From Chloroflexota bacterium (GTDB lineage: Bacteria; Chloroflexota; Dormibacteria; CF-121), in contig VBEQ01000202.1 in assembly GCA_005881235.1 (NCBI GenBank), forward strand, positions 1 to 26,152: 26,152 nucleotides of DNA. The letters run 5' to 3'. Under the pieces are notes generated by a model that saw only the letters and a program-made list of their open reading frames with translations, was not told the origin of the DNA and ran no database searches. Position 1 is the stretch's first letter, and each line of letters opens with the position of its first letter. The position numbers and the translations under genes were made by a program. Positions 15,409 to 23,864 of this stretch are shown in pieces.

Positions 15409-16802
15409 GGGGCGAGCAGCTCGGGGTGCGCCTCCAGGTACTGCCAGGCGGCCTGCGGGTCAGCCGGCAGCGTTCCGTCGACGATGGCGTCTTCCAGCGC
15501 CGACTTGACCCGCTTGATCCAGGGCCCGGCCGGTCGGCCCGTGCGCGCCATCAAATCCTCGCCGGTGAGCGGCGAGCGGATGGCAGCGATCGCACCCGCG
15601 TCGAGGCGCCGGATGCGCGCCTCGAGGTCGTCGATCTTCTTGACGTCCGGATAGTGGCTGGCCCGCATGTCGGCGCGCGCCAGCGCGAGCAGGCGGTCCA
15701 GTTGGTCGCCAGCGTCGCGCACCAGCCGGCGCACCGCCTTGTCTTCCCAGCCCTGCGGGTCGTACTGGATGGGCCGCATGTGCAAACGGATCAGCTTGGT
15801 GACAGCGTCGACGACCTCACCCGGATATCGCAGGTGGCGGAGGGCGGGCCCGGCCATGTCGGCACCGATCTCCTGGTGACCGATGAACGTCGGTTTCCCG
15901 TCGCGCAGCTCGTGGACCGCGGGTTTCCCGACGTCGTGCAGCAGCGCCGCCAGTCGCGTAATCAGCTCCGGCGGAGCGAGGGCCGCGGCGAGCAGCGCGT
16001 GGCCGAAGACGTCGTGGCTATGCCAGCCCCCCTGCTGCATCCCCTTACCGGCCTCGAGCTGTGGCAGGATGCGCGGCAGGAGGCGGGTCGCATCGAGCAG
16101 CTCCAGGCCGCGCTGCGGTTGCTCCGCGACCAGCAGCTTCGAAAACTCGTCGCGGATCCGCTCCATGGAGACCGTAGGCGGCTGGAGCCGTCCCGATTGC
16201 TCGCGAATCGCGCTTTCGACCGAGGGATCGAGCGTGAACCCAAGGGTTGTCGCGAAGCGGACCGCGCGCAGCATGCGGAGCGGGTCTTCGTCGAAGGTCG
16301 TTTTCGGCTCGAGGGGTGTCACGATCCGGCGCGCCTTTAGATCGGCGAGGCCGCGTCGCGTCAGGTCGAGGACCGTCCCATCCCATTCCATCAGCAGCGT
16401 GTTGATCGTGAAGTCCCGACGCATGACGTCATCTGGGAGCGTCCCGGGACTCACGTCCGGCTTGCGGCTGGCCGGATCGTATCGCTCGACCCGGCTGGAC
16501 ACGAATTCCAGCGCGTGGCCGGTGTCGATGTCCAGATGGGCCGTCCCAAAGCGCTCGAAGATGACCGGCGGATGCAGTTGCAGGGCGGAGGCGACCGCAG
16601 TCGCGAGCCGAGGGGCACCTTGCCCCTCAACCAGGATGTCGACTTCATGGATTTGCTTTTCTCGATCGCCGCCCAGCAAGCGGTCGCGGACGTAGCCACC
16701 GACCACCAGGGCGCGCAATCCGTGCCGCTCAGCCTGCTCTCGCACCACACCAAACGGGCGCTCCCAATCGGAAAGCGCCGGCGGGTTAAGCGAGACGGGC
16801 AT
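15405..16802 (-). CDS. cca: CCA-adding tRNA nucleotidyltransferase with HD domain
   Basis: A 465-residue class II nucleotidyltransferase that builds or repairs the 3' CCA end of tRNAs. From the ATG at 16802, motifs are VVGGYVRDRLLGG (about 34-46), the metal site HEVDILVEG (E53, D55), RRDFTINTL (128-136), DEDPLRMLRAVRF (171-183; neck and nucleotide selection) and an HD domain with AALLHDVGKP (H289-D290). The first metal ligand is Glu, where CCA enzymes usually have Asp (DxD). The wider pol-beta superfamily pattern allows D or E there. The frame is also open to a GTG at 16835. I prefer the ATG, which overlaps the ROK gene by 17 bases rather than 50, but neither has a strong ribosome binding site. 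A poly(A) polymerase is a less likely alternative. Confidence 0.9.
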   Translation of the reverse strand: MPVSLNPPALSDWERPFGVVREQAERHGLRALVVGGYVRDRLLGGDREKQIHEVDILVEGQGAPRLATAVASALQLHPPVIFERFGTAHLDIDTGHALEFVSSRVERYDPASRKPDVSPGTLPDDVMRRDFTINTLLMEWDGTVLDLTRRGLADLKARRIVTPLEPKTTFDEDPLRMLRAVRFATTLGFTLDPSVESAIREQSGRLQPPTVSMERIRDEFSKLLVAEQPQRGLELLDATRLLPRILPQLEAGKGMQQGGWHSHDVFGHALLAAALAPPELITRLAALLHDVGKPAVHELRDGKPTFIGHQEIGADMAGPALRHLRYPGEVVDAVTKLIRLHMRPIQYDPQGWEDKAVRRLVRDAGDQLDRLLALARADMRASHYPDVKKIDDLEARIRRLDAGAIAAIRSPLTGEDLMARTGRPAGPWIKRVKSALEDAIVDGTLPADPQAAWQYLEAHPELLAP

Positions 16803-17745
16803 GCCGGGCGCGAAGGCGTGCGTACTCGACGGCACCGATCAATCCCACATCGTCGCCGAGCGCGGGACGGACGATCCGAAGACCGCGCCGCGCTGCCTTC
16901 CACGAAGAGACATTCATCGAGCGGCGCATGGGGCCGAGCAGGAAGTTGCCGGCTTTGATCACGCTCCCCCCAAGCACGATCAACTGCGGGTTGAAGAGGT
17001 TGACGAGGGTTCCCATCGCGATCCCGAGGTAGGTGCCGGCGTTTTCGAGGATCGCGGTCGCCAGCTCGTCGCCCGCCCGTGCCGCGCGAACAACGTCCTC
17101 CGCTTGCGGGTGCTCGAGACCGTGCAGCGCGCTGCCTGGTGTGCCCGGGGCCAACTCGCGCGCGGCGCGGGCAATCCCGGTCCCGCTGGCGATCGACTCC
17201 AGGTCGCCTCGTTGCCCACAAGTGCAGAGGGGCCCATCCGGCTTCAGCACGATGTGGCCGACCTCGCCCGCGATGCCGTGCGCCCCCGCATAGAGCTCAC
17301 CGCCGAGCAGGATGCCGGCCCCGATGCCGGTGGATACCGTGACGTAGATCATCTCGCTGGCCCCACGCGCGGCGCCACGTCGATGCTCGCCCAGCGCGGC
17401 GAGGTGTGCGTCGTGGTGGAGGAAGCTCGGGATGCCGGTTGCCCGGGTCAGGATCCGGTTGAGCGGGACGTTCCTGAAGCCGGGCAAGTTGCCCGGGCTG
17501 ATGACAAGACCCGCCGCCGGGTCGACCGGACCCGGAAGTCCGATGCCGAGCGCGCGCACACGCCGTGGCGGGGTGCCATCCTCTTCCACCGCCTCCTTGA
17601 CTGCGTCCACGATGCGCTTGATGACGTGGTCGCGCCCGCGAGCCGCCTCGGTGGCACGCCTGACCACGGTTCTCAGGTTGCCGCGGTCATCCGCCACCGC
17701 GACGCGCAGTTGCGTGCCGCCAAGATCCACACCGACAAATGCCAT
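16786..17745 (-). CDS. ROK-family sugar kinase (glucokinase-like)
   Basis: A 319-residue ROK kinase that phosphorylates a hexose, probably glucose, with ATP. It has the phosphate loop VDLGGTQ (6-12), GIGLPGPVD (67-75), the catalytic D112 in LHHDAHLAALGE, STGIGAGILLGGELYAGAHG, and EVGHI with H164. The ROK zinc site normally reads CxCGxxGCxE; here it is CTCGQRGDLES (174-184), so Asp181 replaces the third cysteine. No N-terminal helix-turn-helix is present, so it is a kinase rather than a ROK repressor. It begins 27 bases after the MFS gene in the same direction. The exact sugar cannot be decided: glucose, N-acetylmannosamine or fructose kinases share these motifs. Confidence 0.88.
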   Translation of the reverse strand: MAFVGVDLGGTQLRVAVADDRGNLRTVVRRATEAARGRDHVIKRIVDAVKEAVEEDGTPPRRVRALGIGLPGPVDPAAGLVISPGNLPGFRNVPLNRILTRATGIPSFLHHDAHLAALGEHRRGAARGASEMIYVTVSTGIGAGILLGGELYAGAHGIAGEVGHIVLKPDGPLCTCGQRGDLESIASGTGIARAARELAPGTPGSALHGLEHPQAEDVVRAARAGDELATAILENAGTYLGIAMGTLVNLFNPQLIVLGGSVIKAGNFLLGPMRRSMNVSSWKAARRGLRIVRPALGDDVGLIGAVEYARLRARHARLA

Positions 17746-17772
17746 GAGTTGTCGCGGCTCAGAATAGTCCCG

Positions 17773-19299
17773 CTATCGCCAGCGGGGCCGAGGCAACGGC
17801 CGCAGGGTGGCTGCTGCGAGCAGCGCACCGATGAACAGCGCGATGGCCGTGGAGCGAAAAATCAGGTGGTACTCGTCGAAGATCGCACCCTTCACCTTGC
17901 CCGCGTAAATGGCGAATTGGGTCGCGAAGTTCGGGTTGAGGCCGGGGAGCGGCGGAAGCAGGTGCGCTGTTGCACGGTGAAATTCCCACAGACCAAAGCC
18001 GGCCACCAGGGAGAAGCCGACGAGCATGCCGACCAGTCTCATGATGATGAGGAACGACGCCCCGGCGCCGCGTTCCGCTTCGCCGACCGCGTCCAGCAAG
18101 GCGGCGCTGACCGGCGCGATTTCGATGCCGAGGCCGAGTCCGGTGAGGAACAGCTCGCCGTCGGCCACCGTGAAGGGTAGGCCGAGCAGGTGCGGCTTGA
18201 GCGAGCCTTCGTTCCAACCGGACAGCAGGTAAAACCCGGCCGCGGCAAGGAGGAGGCCGAGCGCCGCGACCGCGCGGTAGCTCCTGAGCCGCTGCGCTAG
18301 AAATCCACCGAGAAGCGCACCGATCGGGATACCGAGCATCAGACGGAAGAGCAGCAGCGCCGCGCCGCTGGCGTTCATCGAAAAGACGGCGTTGGCGAGT
18401 ACCGGAATGTAGACAAGGGCGACCATCAGGCCCGCACCCGCAATCGCGTTGGTCAACGCCGACCCGGTGAACGAGGAATCGCGAAAGCGGCGAACGTTGA
18501 TCAACGGCTGCGGGGTTCGGCGCTCGTGCCAGACGAAGAGCCCGAAACACAGAAGGGCCAACGGCGCCTGCCAGAAGAAGCCCTCCCCCACCGGGCTCTG
18601 CTCCGGGTTAGCGGCGTAGAGCGCCAGCGTCAGGAGCGCCAGTCCGGCGGTCGCCAGCAGGGCCCCGAGCCAGTCGAGCCTGGCTTCGCGGCGCGGTTCA
18701 CCTCCGGCACGGATCTCCGGCCAGAGTCCCCAGAGGAGCAGGGCTGCGAACGGGATGTTGATCCAGAAAATCCACGTCCAACCAAAGGATGAGGCGGTGA
18801 TCAGGCCGCCCCACAGCGGGCCGAGCACGCTGCCAACCTCCTGCAGCGCGCTGACCGCGCCGAGCACGGGACTGCGGCCACCGGCGGGATAAAGGTCGGC
18901 TGCCAGGGCGAGGACGGCCGGAACGAGAGCGCCGCCGCCGGCGCCTTGTAGCACCCGGCCGGTCACGAGTTGCGACAGTGACGGGGCCGTCGCCGTAAGG
19001 AAGGAGCCGAAGGCGAAAAGCAACAGACACACGGCGAAGAGCCGCAGGCGCCCGAAGCGATCGCTGAGACCGCCGGCAATCGGCATGATGGCGAGGTAGC
19101 CGAGCAGGAAGCCGGTGATGATCGGCGTCGCCTGTTCCGGCCGGTTGACGGCGATGTTGACCGACTTCAGCATCGGTAGGAGCGCCGTCACCACGACATA
19201 GGCGTCGAGGGAGGCGAGGAAGAGCCCGGCGCCGGTCAGCGCAAGGAGGACCGACCGGTTAGCCGAGCGGCGGCGGAGTGACCGAAACGGGGTGATCAT
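17773..19299 (-). CDS. 14-helix MFS transporter (DHA2 / P55-like)
   Basis: A 508-residue proton-driven MFS exporter with about 14 helices. Helix 1 has ASLDAYVVVTALLP. ATPIITGFLLGY and GGLSDRFGRLRLF (76-88; MFS motif A) follow, and GSVLGPLWGGLI is the antiporter motif C. A loop of about 45 residues precedes the last helix. The N-terminal pattern (LDxYVVVT, ATPIITGxLLGY) resembles mycobacterial Rv1410c (P55), which exports triacylglycerides together with the lipoprotein LprG, and an LprG-like lipoprotein gene lies directly upstream. The open frame extends to 19341. I chose the ATG at 19299, overlapping the lipoprotein gene by 41 bases in another frame. A general drug exporter is the alternative. 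Confidence 0.87.
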   Translation of the reverse strand: MITPFRSLRRRSANRSVLLALTGAGLFLASLDAYVVVTALLPMLKSVNIAVNRPEQATPIITGFLLGYLAIMPIAGGLSDRFGRLRLFAVCLLLFAFGSFLTATAPSLSQLVTGRVLQGAGGGALVPAVLALAADLYPAGGRSPVLGAVSALQEVGSVLGPLWGGLITASSFGWTWIFWINIPFAALLLWGLWPEIRAGGEPRREARLDWLGALLATAGLALLTLALYAANPEQSPVGEGFFWQAPLALLCFGLFVWHERRTPQPLINVRRFRDSSFTGSALTNAIAGAGLMVALVYIPVLANAVFSMNASGAALLLFRLMLGIPIGALLGGFLAQRLRSYRAVAALGLLLAAAGFYLLSGWNEGSLKPHLLGLPFTVADGELFLTGLGLGIEIAPVSAALLDAVGEAERGAGASFLIIMRLVGMLVGFSLVAGFGLWEFHRATAHLLPPLPGLNPNFATQFAIYAGKVKGAIFDEYHLIFRSTAIALFIGALLAAATLRPLPRPRWR

Positions 19300-19954
19300 G
19301 GTTCGAGAAGTCGAAGGTGATGGTCGCCGCCTGAGACGCATCGAAGAGGTTGCCGGTCAAGCGCGCTCGCCACAGGTTACTTCCCGGGCTTTCGATCCAG
19401 TAGGTGGCGCGATAGGTTCCCTGGTCGCGGATCAGTGTCAGCAATTGGTGCATGCGCGCCGCCGAGACCTTTCCGTCAACCGGATAGGTATCGTGGCCGG
19501 CGACCTTTTCGCTATTGCCGCGAGTGGCTGACGTGGTGTCGCGCATGGCGGCGAACAACCCGTTCGTCGGATCGAACAGCGTTCGGGCATCGAAGAACTC
19601 CCCGACCTGGGCATCGGTGAGCTGCTGCCAGCCTCCCGTGAACGACTTGAGAAACACCTGATCGCCGGCGAACACGACCTCCACCTCCAGCAGGATGGCG
19701 CCCTCCTTGAGGTTCACCCGCGCGTGAAGGTCGGGCGGATGGGCATCGCCCTGCGCGTTCTGCACCGGCTCGCCGCTGCCGGTGAAGCCACTGATCTGCA
19801 TCTGGAAGTGAAAGCCCTTGAGGTTGAGCATGTGCTGGCTCGACTGATTGAGCAAGGATGATGCATCTGGAGGCTGGGGACCGCACGCAGCAAGTCCGAC
19901 CATGACCGCGAGGCCAGCGACCACCAGGGGGCCCCGCGAAGTACCGGCCAGCAT
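19259..19954 (-). CDS. LppX/LprA-F-G family lipoprotein
   Basis: A 231-residue lipoprotein. Residues 1-24 are a signal peptide with a hydrophobic core and the lipobox LAAC (Cys24). The mature part follows the LppX/LprAFG pattern: SSQHMLNLKGFHFQMQISG near the N terminus, a central segment LLEVEVVFAGDQVFLKSFTGGWQQL, and PVDGKVSAARMHQLL later. Members of this family form a half-barrel with a hydrophobic cavity that carries lipids; mycobacterial LprG and LppX carry triacylglycerides, lipoglycans or PDIM. The ATG at 19954 overlaps the selB stop (TGATG). The longer open frame to 20014 would add 20 residues ahead of a good signal peptide and is rejected. The pairing with the adjacent MFS gene supports a lipid-export role. 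Confidence 0.82.
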   Translation of the reverse strand: MLAGTSRGPLVVAGLAVMVGLAACGPQPPDASSLLNQSSQHMLNLKGFHFQMQISGFTGSGEPVQNAQGDAHPPDLHARVNLKEGAILLEVEVVFAGDQVFLKSFTGGWQQLTDAQVGEFFDARTLFDPTNGLFAAMRDTTSATRGNSEKVAGHDTYPVDGKVSAARMHQLLTLIRDQGTYRATYWIESPGSNLWRARLTGNLFDASQAATITFDFSNHDHPVSVTPPPLG

Positions 19955-21843
19955 CAGCCTCTCAGGATACGGTCGTCTCCGACCCGGCGCGTGATCTTTT
20001 GCGCATCCAACCACTCGAGCAAGGGAAGAACGTAGCGGCGGCTCGAACCCAGCACATCGCGAGCGGCCGCCACCGTCAGCGTCCGGTGTTCGATGAGATG
20101 CCGCCGCAGCCGGCGGAGCGCATCGTCGTAGGCCGAGCGGGCGAAGGCCGTGTCCTCGTTGACGCGCACCACCCGACCATCGACAACCAGGTATTGGAGC
20201 AGCGCCGGCGTCAGGCGGTAGCGTCGAACGAGATCAGGCAGCGGGGGTGGGTTGAACGGCTGTCCCTCGAGCTCGGCGACGAACGCGCTGATCGCCGTTT
20301 CCTGCTCCGAGGTCAGCGCCGGGTGGTGGTCAGCGGCCGCGATCTCACCGCCCTGGTCGACCAGGGCGTGGTCGGCAGTGAGCATCGTGAGCAGCTCGGC
20401 AAACAGGTCGGCAGGAATGGCGGTGCGGCTGCGCAGCTCCTCTTTTGGCATGCCACGCCGCAGCGGCTGGGCCTCGTGATAGGCACTCAGGACGCTGAGC
20501 ACACGTGTCACCCACTGCTCCCACTGCGGGCGGGTCAACCAGCGCGCGGCCAGCCGGCGCACAGCGCCGCGTTCGATAAGGGGCGCGAGGATCGTCTCCA
20601 GCCGCGCGGCAGAGACACCGAGCCGGCCCGCCAGCTCGGTGTCCTTAAGACCCCATGGATGCTTGGCGAGCTCCAGGACCGCCGACGCCGCCGGGTCGGC
20701 GTGCTCGCGGGCGGCAAGATCCTTGAGGACCGCGGGATCGCGGCGCCGGTGCCGGCGCGGCGCGCTGTCGACGATCACCCCACCGGCGACCGTTGCGGCG
20801 GGCGAGGGGACTCGAAGGATGAAGCGGTCGCCATCGAGCGCGACCACGGGCTGTGTCGCGAAGAGCTGGACCCAACCTGCCTCGCCGCCACGAAGCTCGT
20901 CGCGCTCGAGCAAGTTGAGCTCGATCATCACCTCGCTGGTCTCGTGATACATCTGCAACTGCTGGTGGTGACGCAAGGGCTGGACACCTGGCAATACGAC
21001 CAGGCGCGCGTCCAGGCGGCGGCTCGCCGGGAGCGTTCCGGGAAGTGCCAGGACGTCGCCTCGACGAACCTCCGAATGGTCGAGCCCGCTGAGATTGACG
21101 GCCGTCCGGCTCCCCGGCCGGGCCTCCTCAACCGCGCGGTTGTGCTGCTGCAGGCCACGGATGCGCACGCGCCGGCCGGCCGGCAGAAGGGCGAGCTCCG
21201 CGCCTTGCTGGAGCGCGCCGCCAACCAGGGTTCCGGTGACGACCGTGCCGAATCCCGACATGGCAAACGAGCGATCGACGGGCAACCGCGGTCGACCAAT
21301 GTCGGGACGCGGTGCGGTTTTCTCGAGCTCCGCGTCGAGTACTGTGCGAAGCTCGTCCAGGCCCGCGCCGGTACTGCTCGACACCGCGACGATCGGCGCC
21401 TGGCGCAACGAGCTGCCGGCGACCAGCGCCGTGACGTCGTCGCGAACCAACCCGAGCCAGGCTTGGTCCACGAGGTCCGCCTTGCTCAGTACCACCACGC
21501 CATGCTCGATGCCGAGCAGGTCGATGATCGCGAGGTGTTCGCGCGTCTGCGGCATTGGTCCCTCGTCGGCGGCGATCACCAGCAGGACCGCGTCCATCCC
21601 GTGAACGCCGGCGAGCATGTTCTTGAGAAAGCGCCGATGGCCCGGCACGTCGACGATCCCGACCCGCCGCCCGCTGGGCAGCTGCATGTAGGCGAAGCCG
21701 AGGTCGATGGTCATGCCCCGGCGCTTCTCCTCCTCCAGCCGGTCCGGATCGATCTTCGTCAGTGCCAGCACCAGCGCGGACTTGCCGTGATCGATGTGGC
21801 CAGCAGTCCCCACCACGAACGACCCAGCCTGCACGTCGGTCAT
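19954..21843 (-). CDS. selB: Selenocysteine-specific elongation factor SelB
   Basis: A 629-residue translation GTPase that brings Sec-tRNA(Sec) to UGA codons marked by a SECIS hairpin. GTPase motifs are GTAGHIDHGKS (12-22; G1), the G2 threonine T45 in RRGMTIDLGFA, DVPGH (65-69; G3) and SKAD (120-123; the G4 NKxD with Ser). EF-Tu-like domains 2 and 3 follow, then winged-helix domains (about 390-629) that bind the SECIS, including RGMPKEELRSRT and the C-terminal RRYVLPLLEWLDAQKITRRVGD. The IDLGF segment after the G2 region is typical of SelB rather than EF-Tu. Length agrees with SelB. The start overlaps the selA stop by 4 bases (ATGA). Confidence 0.96.
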   Translation of the reverse strand: MTDVQAGSFVVGTAGHIDHGKSALVLALTKIDPDRLEEEKRRGMTIDLGFAYMQLPSGRRVGIVDVPGHRRFLKNMLAGVHGMDAVLLVIAADEGPMPQTREHLAIIDLLGIEHGVVVLSKADLVDQAWLGLVRDDVTALVAGSSLRQAPIVAVSSSTGAGLDELRTVLDAELEKTAPRPDIGRPRLPVDRSFAMSGFGTVVTGTLVGGALQQGAELALLPAGRRVRIRGLQQHNRAVEEARPGSRTAVNLSGLDHSEVRRGDVLALPGTLPASRRLDARLVVLPGVQPLRHHQQLQMYHETSEVMIELNLLERDELRGGEAGWVQLFATQPVVALDGDRFILRVPSPAATVAGGVIVDSAPRRHRRRDPAVLKDLAAREHADPAASAVLELAKHPWGLKDTELAGRLGVSAARLETILAPLIERGAVRRLAARWLTRPQWEQWVTRVLSVLSAYHEAQPLRRGMPKEELRSRTAIPADLFAELLTMLTADHALVDQGGEIAAADHHPALTSEQETAISAFVAELEGQPFNPPPLPDLVRRYRLTPALLQYLVVDGRVVRVNEDTAFARSAYDDALRRLRRHLIEHRTLTVAAARDVLGSSRRYVLPLLEWLDAQKITRRVGDDRILRG

Positions 21844-23195
21844 ACCAGCGCCGCGATCACCGCCTCGACGATGACACCGTCTTCGTCAGGCAGGACGGTG
21901 CGCGGATCGAGGAGGACGCGCTCTTCGACGATTCGCCCGATGACCGGCGGCTCGTGCTCGCGCAGACGGCGCAGCAGGTCGGCGGCGCCGCCGCGTCGCG
22001 GCGAGATGGCGAGCGCCGTCGTCGCCAGCCGCTCCCCGGGAAGCGAGCCGCCGCCCACCGTCGACTCCGCGGCGACGACCGCCGCCGAAGCGCCACGCTC
22101 CATCAGCCGGCTCTGCCACGCTCTGGCGCGCGCGGCAATCGATTCCGCCGACGCGCCCAGCATGTCCCAGACCGGCACCCCGGCAAGGGACTGGGTCAGG
22201 TAGAGGTCGAGGGTGGCGATGAGCGCCGCGAGCGTCATCTTGTCCACCCGGACGGCCCGAGCCAGGGGGTGCTTCATCACGCGGTCCACGAGCGCCGCGC
22301 GACCCAGCAACAGCCCTGCCTGCGGCCCGCCCAACAGCTTGTCGGCGCTGCAGGCTACGAGATCCGCTCCCGACGCAAGGCTGTCCTGGATTCGAGGTTC
22401 CTCGGCCAGTCCATAGGCGGCGGTCTCGAGCAGGGCGCCGCTTCCCAGGTCGTGGAGGAGCAGCAGCTGATGTTGCCGGGCGATGGCCGCGAGGTCCTTG
22501 AGCTCCACACTTTGCGTGAAGCCGATCACCTGAAAGTTGCTGGCGTGCACCTTCATGATGGCGGCCGTGCGGGGCGTGATCGCCGCGGTGTAATCCTCGG
22601 CTCGGGTGCGGTTGGTGGTGCCGACCTCAACCATGCGTGCGCCGGAAAGGCGCATCACGTCCGGCATCCTAAAACCGCCGCCGATCTCGACCAGCTCGCC
22701 ACGGGCGACGATCACCTCCTTGCCCTTCGCCAGGGCGATCAACATCAAGAGCACCGCCGCCGCGCAGTTATTGACAACCCCCGCCCCTTCCGCGCCCGAC
22801 AGATGTCGCAGCAGGTCGGCGGCCAGATCGTGCCGCCGGCCACGCCGGCCGGTCTGGGGGTCGAACTCCAGGGTCGAGTACCGACCGGCGATCGCGGCCG
22901 CAGCCCGGGCCGCGACCGCCGCCAGGGGCGCCCGGCCGAGGTTGGTGTGAAGGATCACCCCGGTGGCGTTGACCACCGGCCGCAGGCGCGGCCGCCGCAA
23001 TTCACCAATAACCTGCTCGACAGCGGACCAGCGGGCGGCGGTCTCCGCGATTGCGCCGCGACGACGCTCCGCCTCGAGGACTTGCTGGACGGCGAAGCGA
23101 ACGAGCGGGCGGCCATGCTCGGCGATCAAGGCGCCGGCCGGCTGCTCCTCGAGAAGCTGATGGACGCTCGGCAGGGCTCGTAGCGTATCCACCAT
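21840..23195 (-). CDS. selA: L-seryl-tRNA(Sec) selenium transferase SelA
   Basis: A 451-residue PLP enzyme that converts Ser-tRNA(Sec) to Sec-tRNA(Sec) with selenophosphate. Features are the N-terminal tRNA-binding helical region (LPSVHQLLEE), VVNATGVILHTNLGRAPL (74-91), VNNCAAAVLL (141-150), a segment with HDLGSG (248-253), and SADKLLGGPQAG, whose K286 is the expected PLP lysine. Length is close to that of other bacterial SelA proteins. The ATG at 23195 overlaps the stop of the M50 protease gene (TGATG); a TTG one codon earlier is also in frame. It sits directly ahead of selB. selC and selD are not in the window. Confidence 0.96.
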   Translation of the reverse strand: MVDTLRALPSVHQLLEEQPAGALIAEHGRPLVRFAVQQVLEAERRRGAIAETAARWSAVEQVIGELRRPRLRPVVNATGVILHTNLGRAPLAAVAARAAAAIAGRYSTLEFDPQTGRRGRRHDLAADLLRHLSGAEGAGVVNNCAAAVLLMLIALAKGKEVIVARGELVEIGGGFRMPDVMRLSGARMVEVGTTNRTRAEDYTAAITPRTAAIMKVHASNFQVIGFTQSVELKDLAAIARQHQLLLLHDLGSGALLETAAYGLAEEPRIQDSLASGADLVACSADKLLGGPQAGLLLGRAALVDRVMKHPLARAVRVDKMTLAALIATLDLYLTQSLAGVPVWDMLGASAESIAARARAWQSRLMERGASAAVVAAESTVGGGSLPGERLATTALAISPRRGGAADLLRRLREHEPPVIGRIVEERVLLDPRTVLPDEDGVIVEAVIAALV

Positions 23196-23854
23196 CAACC
23201 CCCGATCGGAAAGGGCGGCAAGCTCAGGATGAACCGCACGACCGGCGTGTAGATGACGGTGAGGATGCTCATCCCCAGGTAACTGGTGAGCAGCAGAGCG
23301 AGCACGAACACGAGCATGATGGCCTGCCGGTGGCTGTCGATTTGGAAGAAGAATTCGGGAAATGTCCGGCGGAAGAGGGCAGAGAGGAAGCTGTAGCCGT
23401 CCAGGGGCGGGATGGGCAAGAGGTTGAAGACGGCCAGCACGACATTGAGGATGAAGGCCACCCAGAGCAAGCGCCAGGGCGGCAATCCGAGGTCAAAGCT
23501 CCCGGCGCGAAGCAGCAGCTTGATGGGAATCGCCAGGAGGAACGCAATCAACAGGTTGGTCAGCGGGCCGGCGAGCGCCACCAGCGCGGCATCGAATGGG
23601 CCTCGCAGGCGGCGAGGATCGATCCGCACCGGCTTTGCCCACCCGAAACCGATCAAGAGGATCGCGATGGTGCCGAGCGGGTCGAGGTGATTGCGGGGAT
23701 TCGGGGAAAGACGACCGTCGAGCCGGGGCGTCTGGTCGCCCCGCGCAACGGCCACGACGGCGTGCGCCATCTCGTGGGCGATCAGCCCCAGAAGGAGGGC
23801 TGGAATCAGGTAGAGGGCGTTGACGAGGAACTGGCCGGGATCGCTGAGCAGCAC
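23195..23854 (-). CDS. Site-2 protease family (M50) zinc metalloprotease
   Basis: A 219-residue intramembrane metalloprotease with about six helices. The zinc motif HEMAH (27-31) lies in the first membrane helix pair, and the third ligand is D152 in NLLPIPPLDG (144-153). It lacks a PDZ domain, as in the short S2P-M50-like-1 group, whose substrates are mostly unknown. The start is the GTG at 23854. A PLTNLLIAFLL segment (97-107) matches the conserved NPx-like middle helix. It is the first gene of the long run continuing into selA, and a -10-like AATACT lies 10 bases ahead of the start. Confidence 0.9.
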   Translation of the reverse strand: MLLSDPGQFLVNALYLIPALLLGLIAHEMAHAVVAVARGDQTPRLDGRLSPNPRNHLDPLGTIAILLIGFGWAKPVRIDPRRLRGPFDAALVALAGPLTNLLIAFLLAIPIKLLLRAGSFDLGLPPWRLLWVAFILNVVLAVFNLLPIPPLDGYSFLSALFRRTFPEFFFQIDSHRQAIMLVFVLALLLTSYLGMSILTVIYTPVVRFILSLPPFPIGG

Positions 23855-23864
23855 GACGGTAGTA

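Noticed and set aside
19999..22203. A 734-codon plus-strand open frame
   Set aside because: It is antisense to selB and part of selA, which have clear motifs. The translation is Arg/Ala/Asp-rich with no recognisable domain, as is usual for opposite-strand frames in GC-rich genes.
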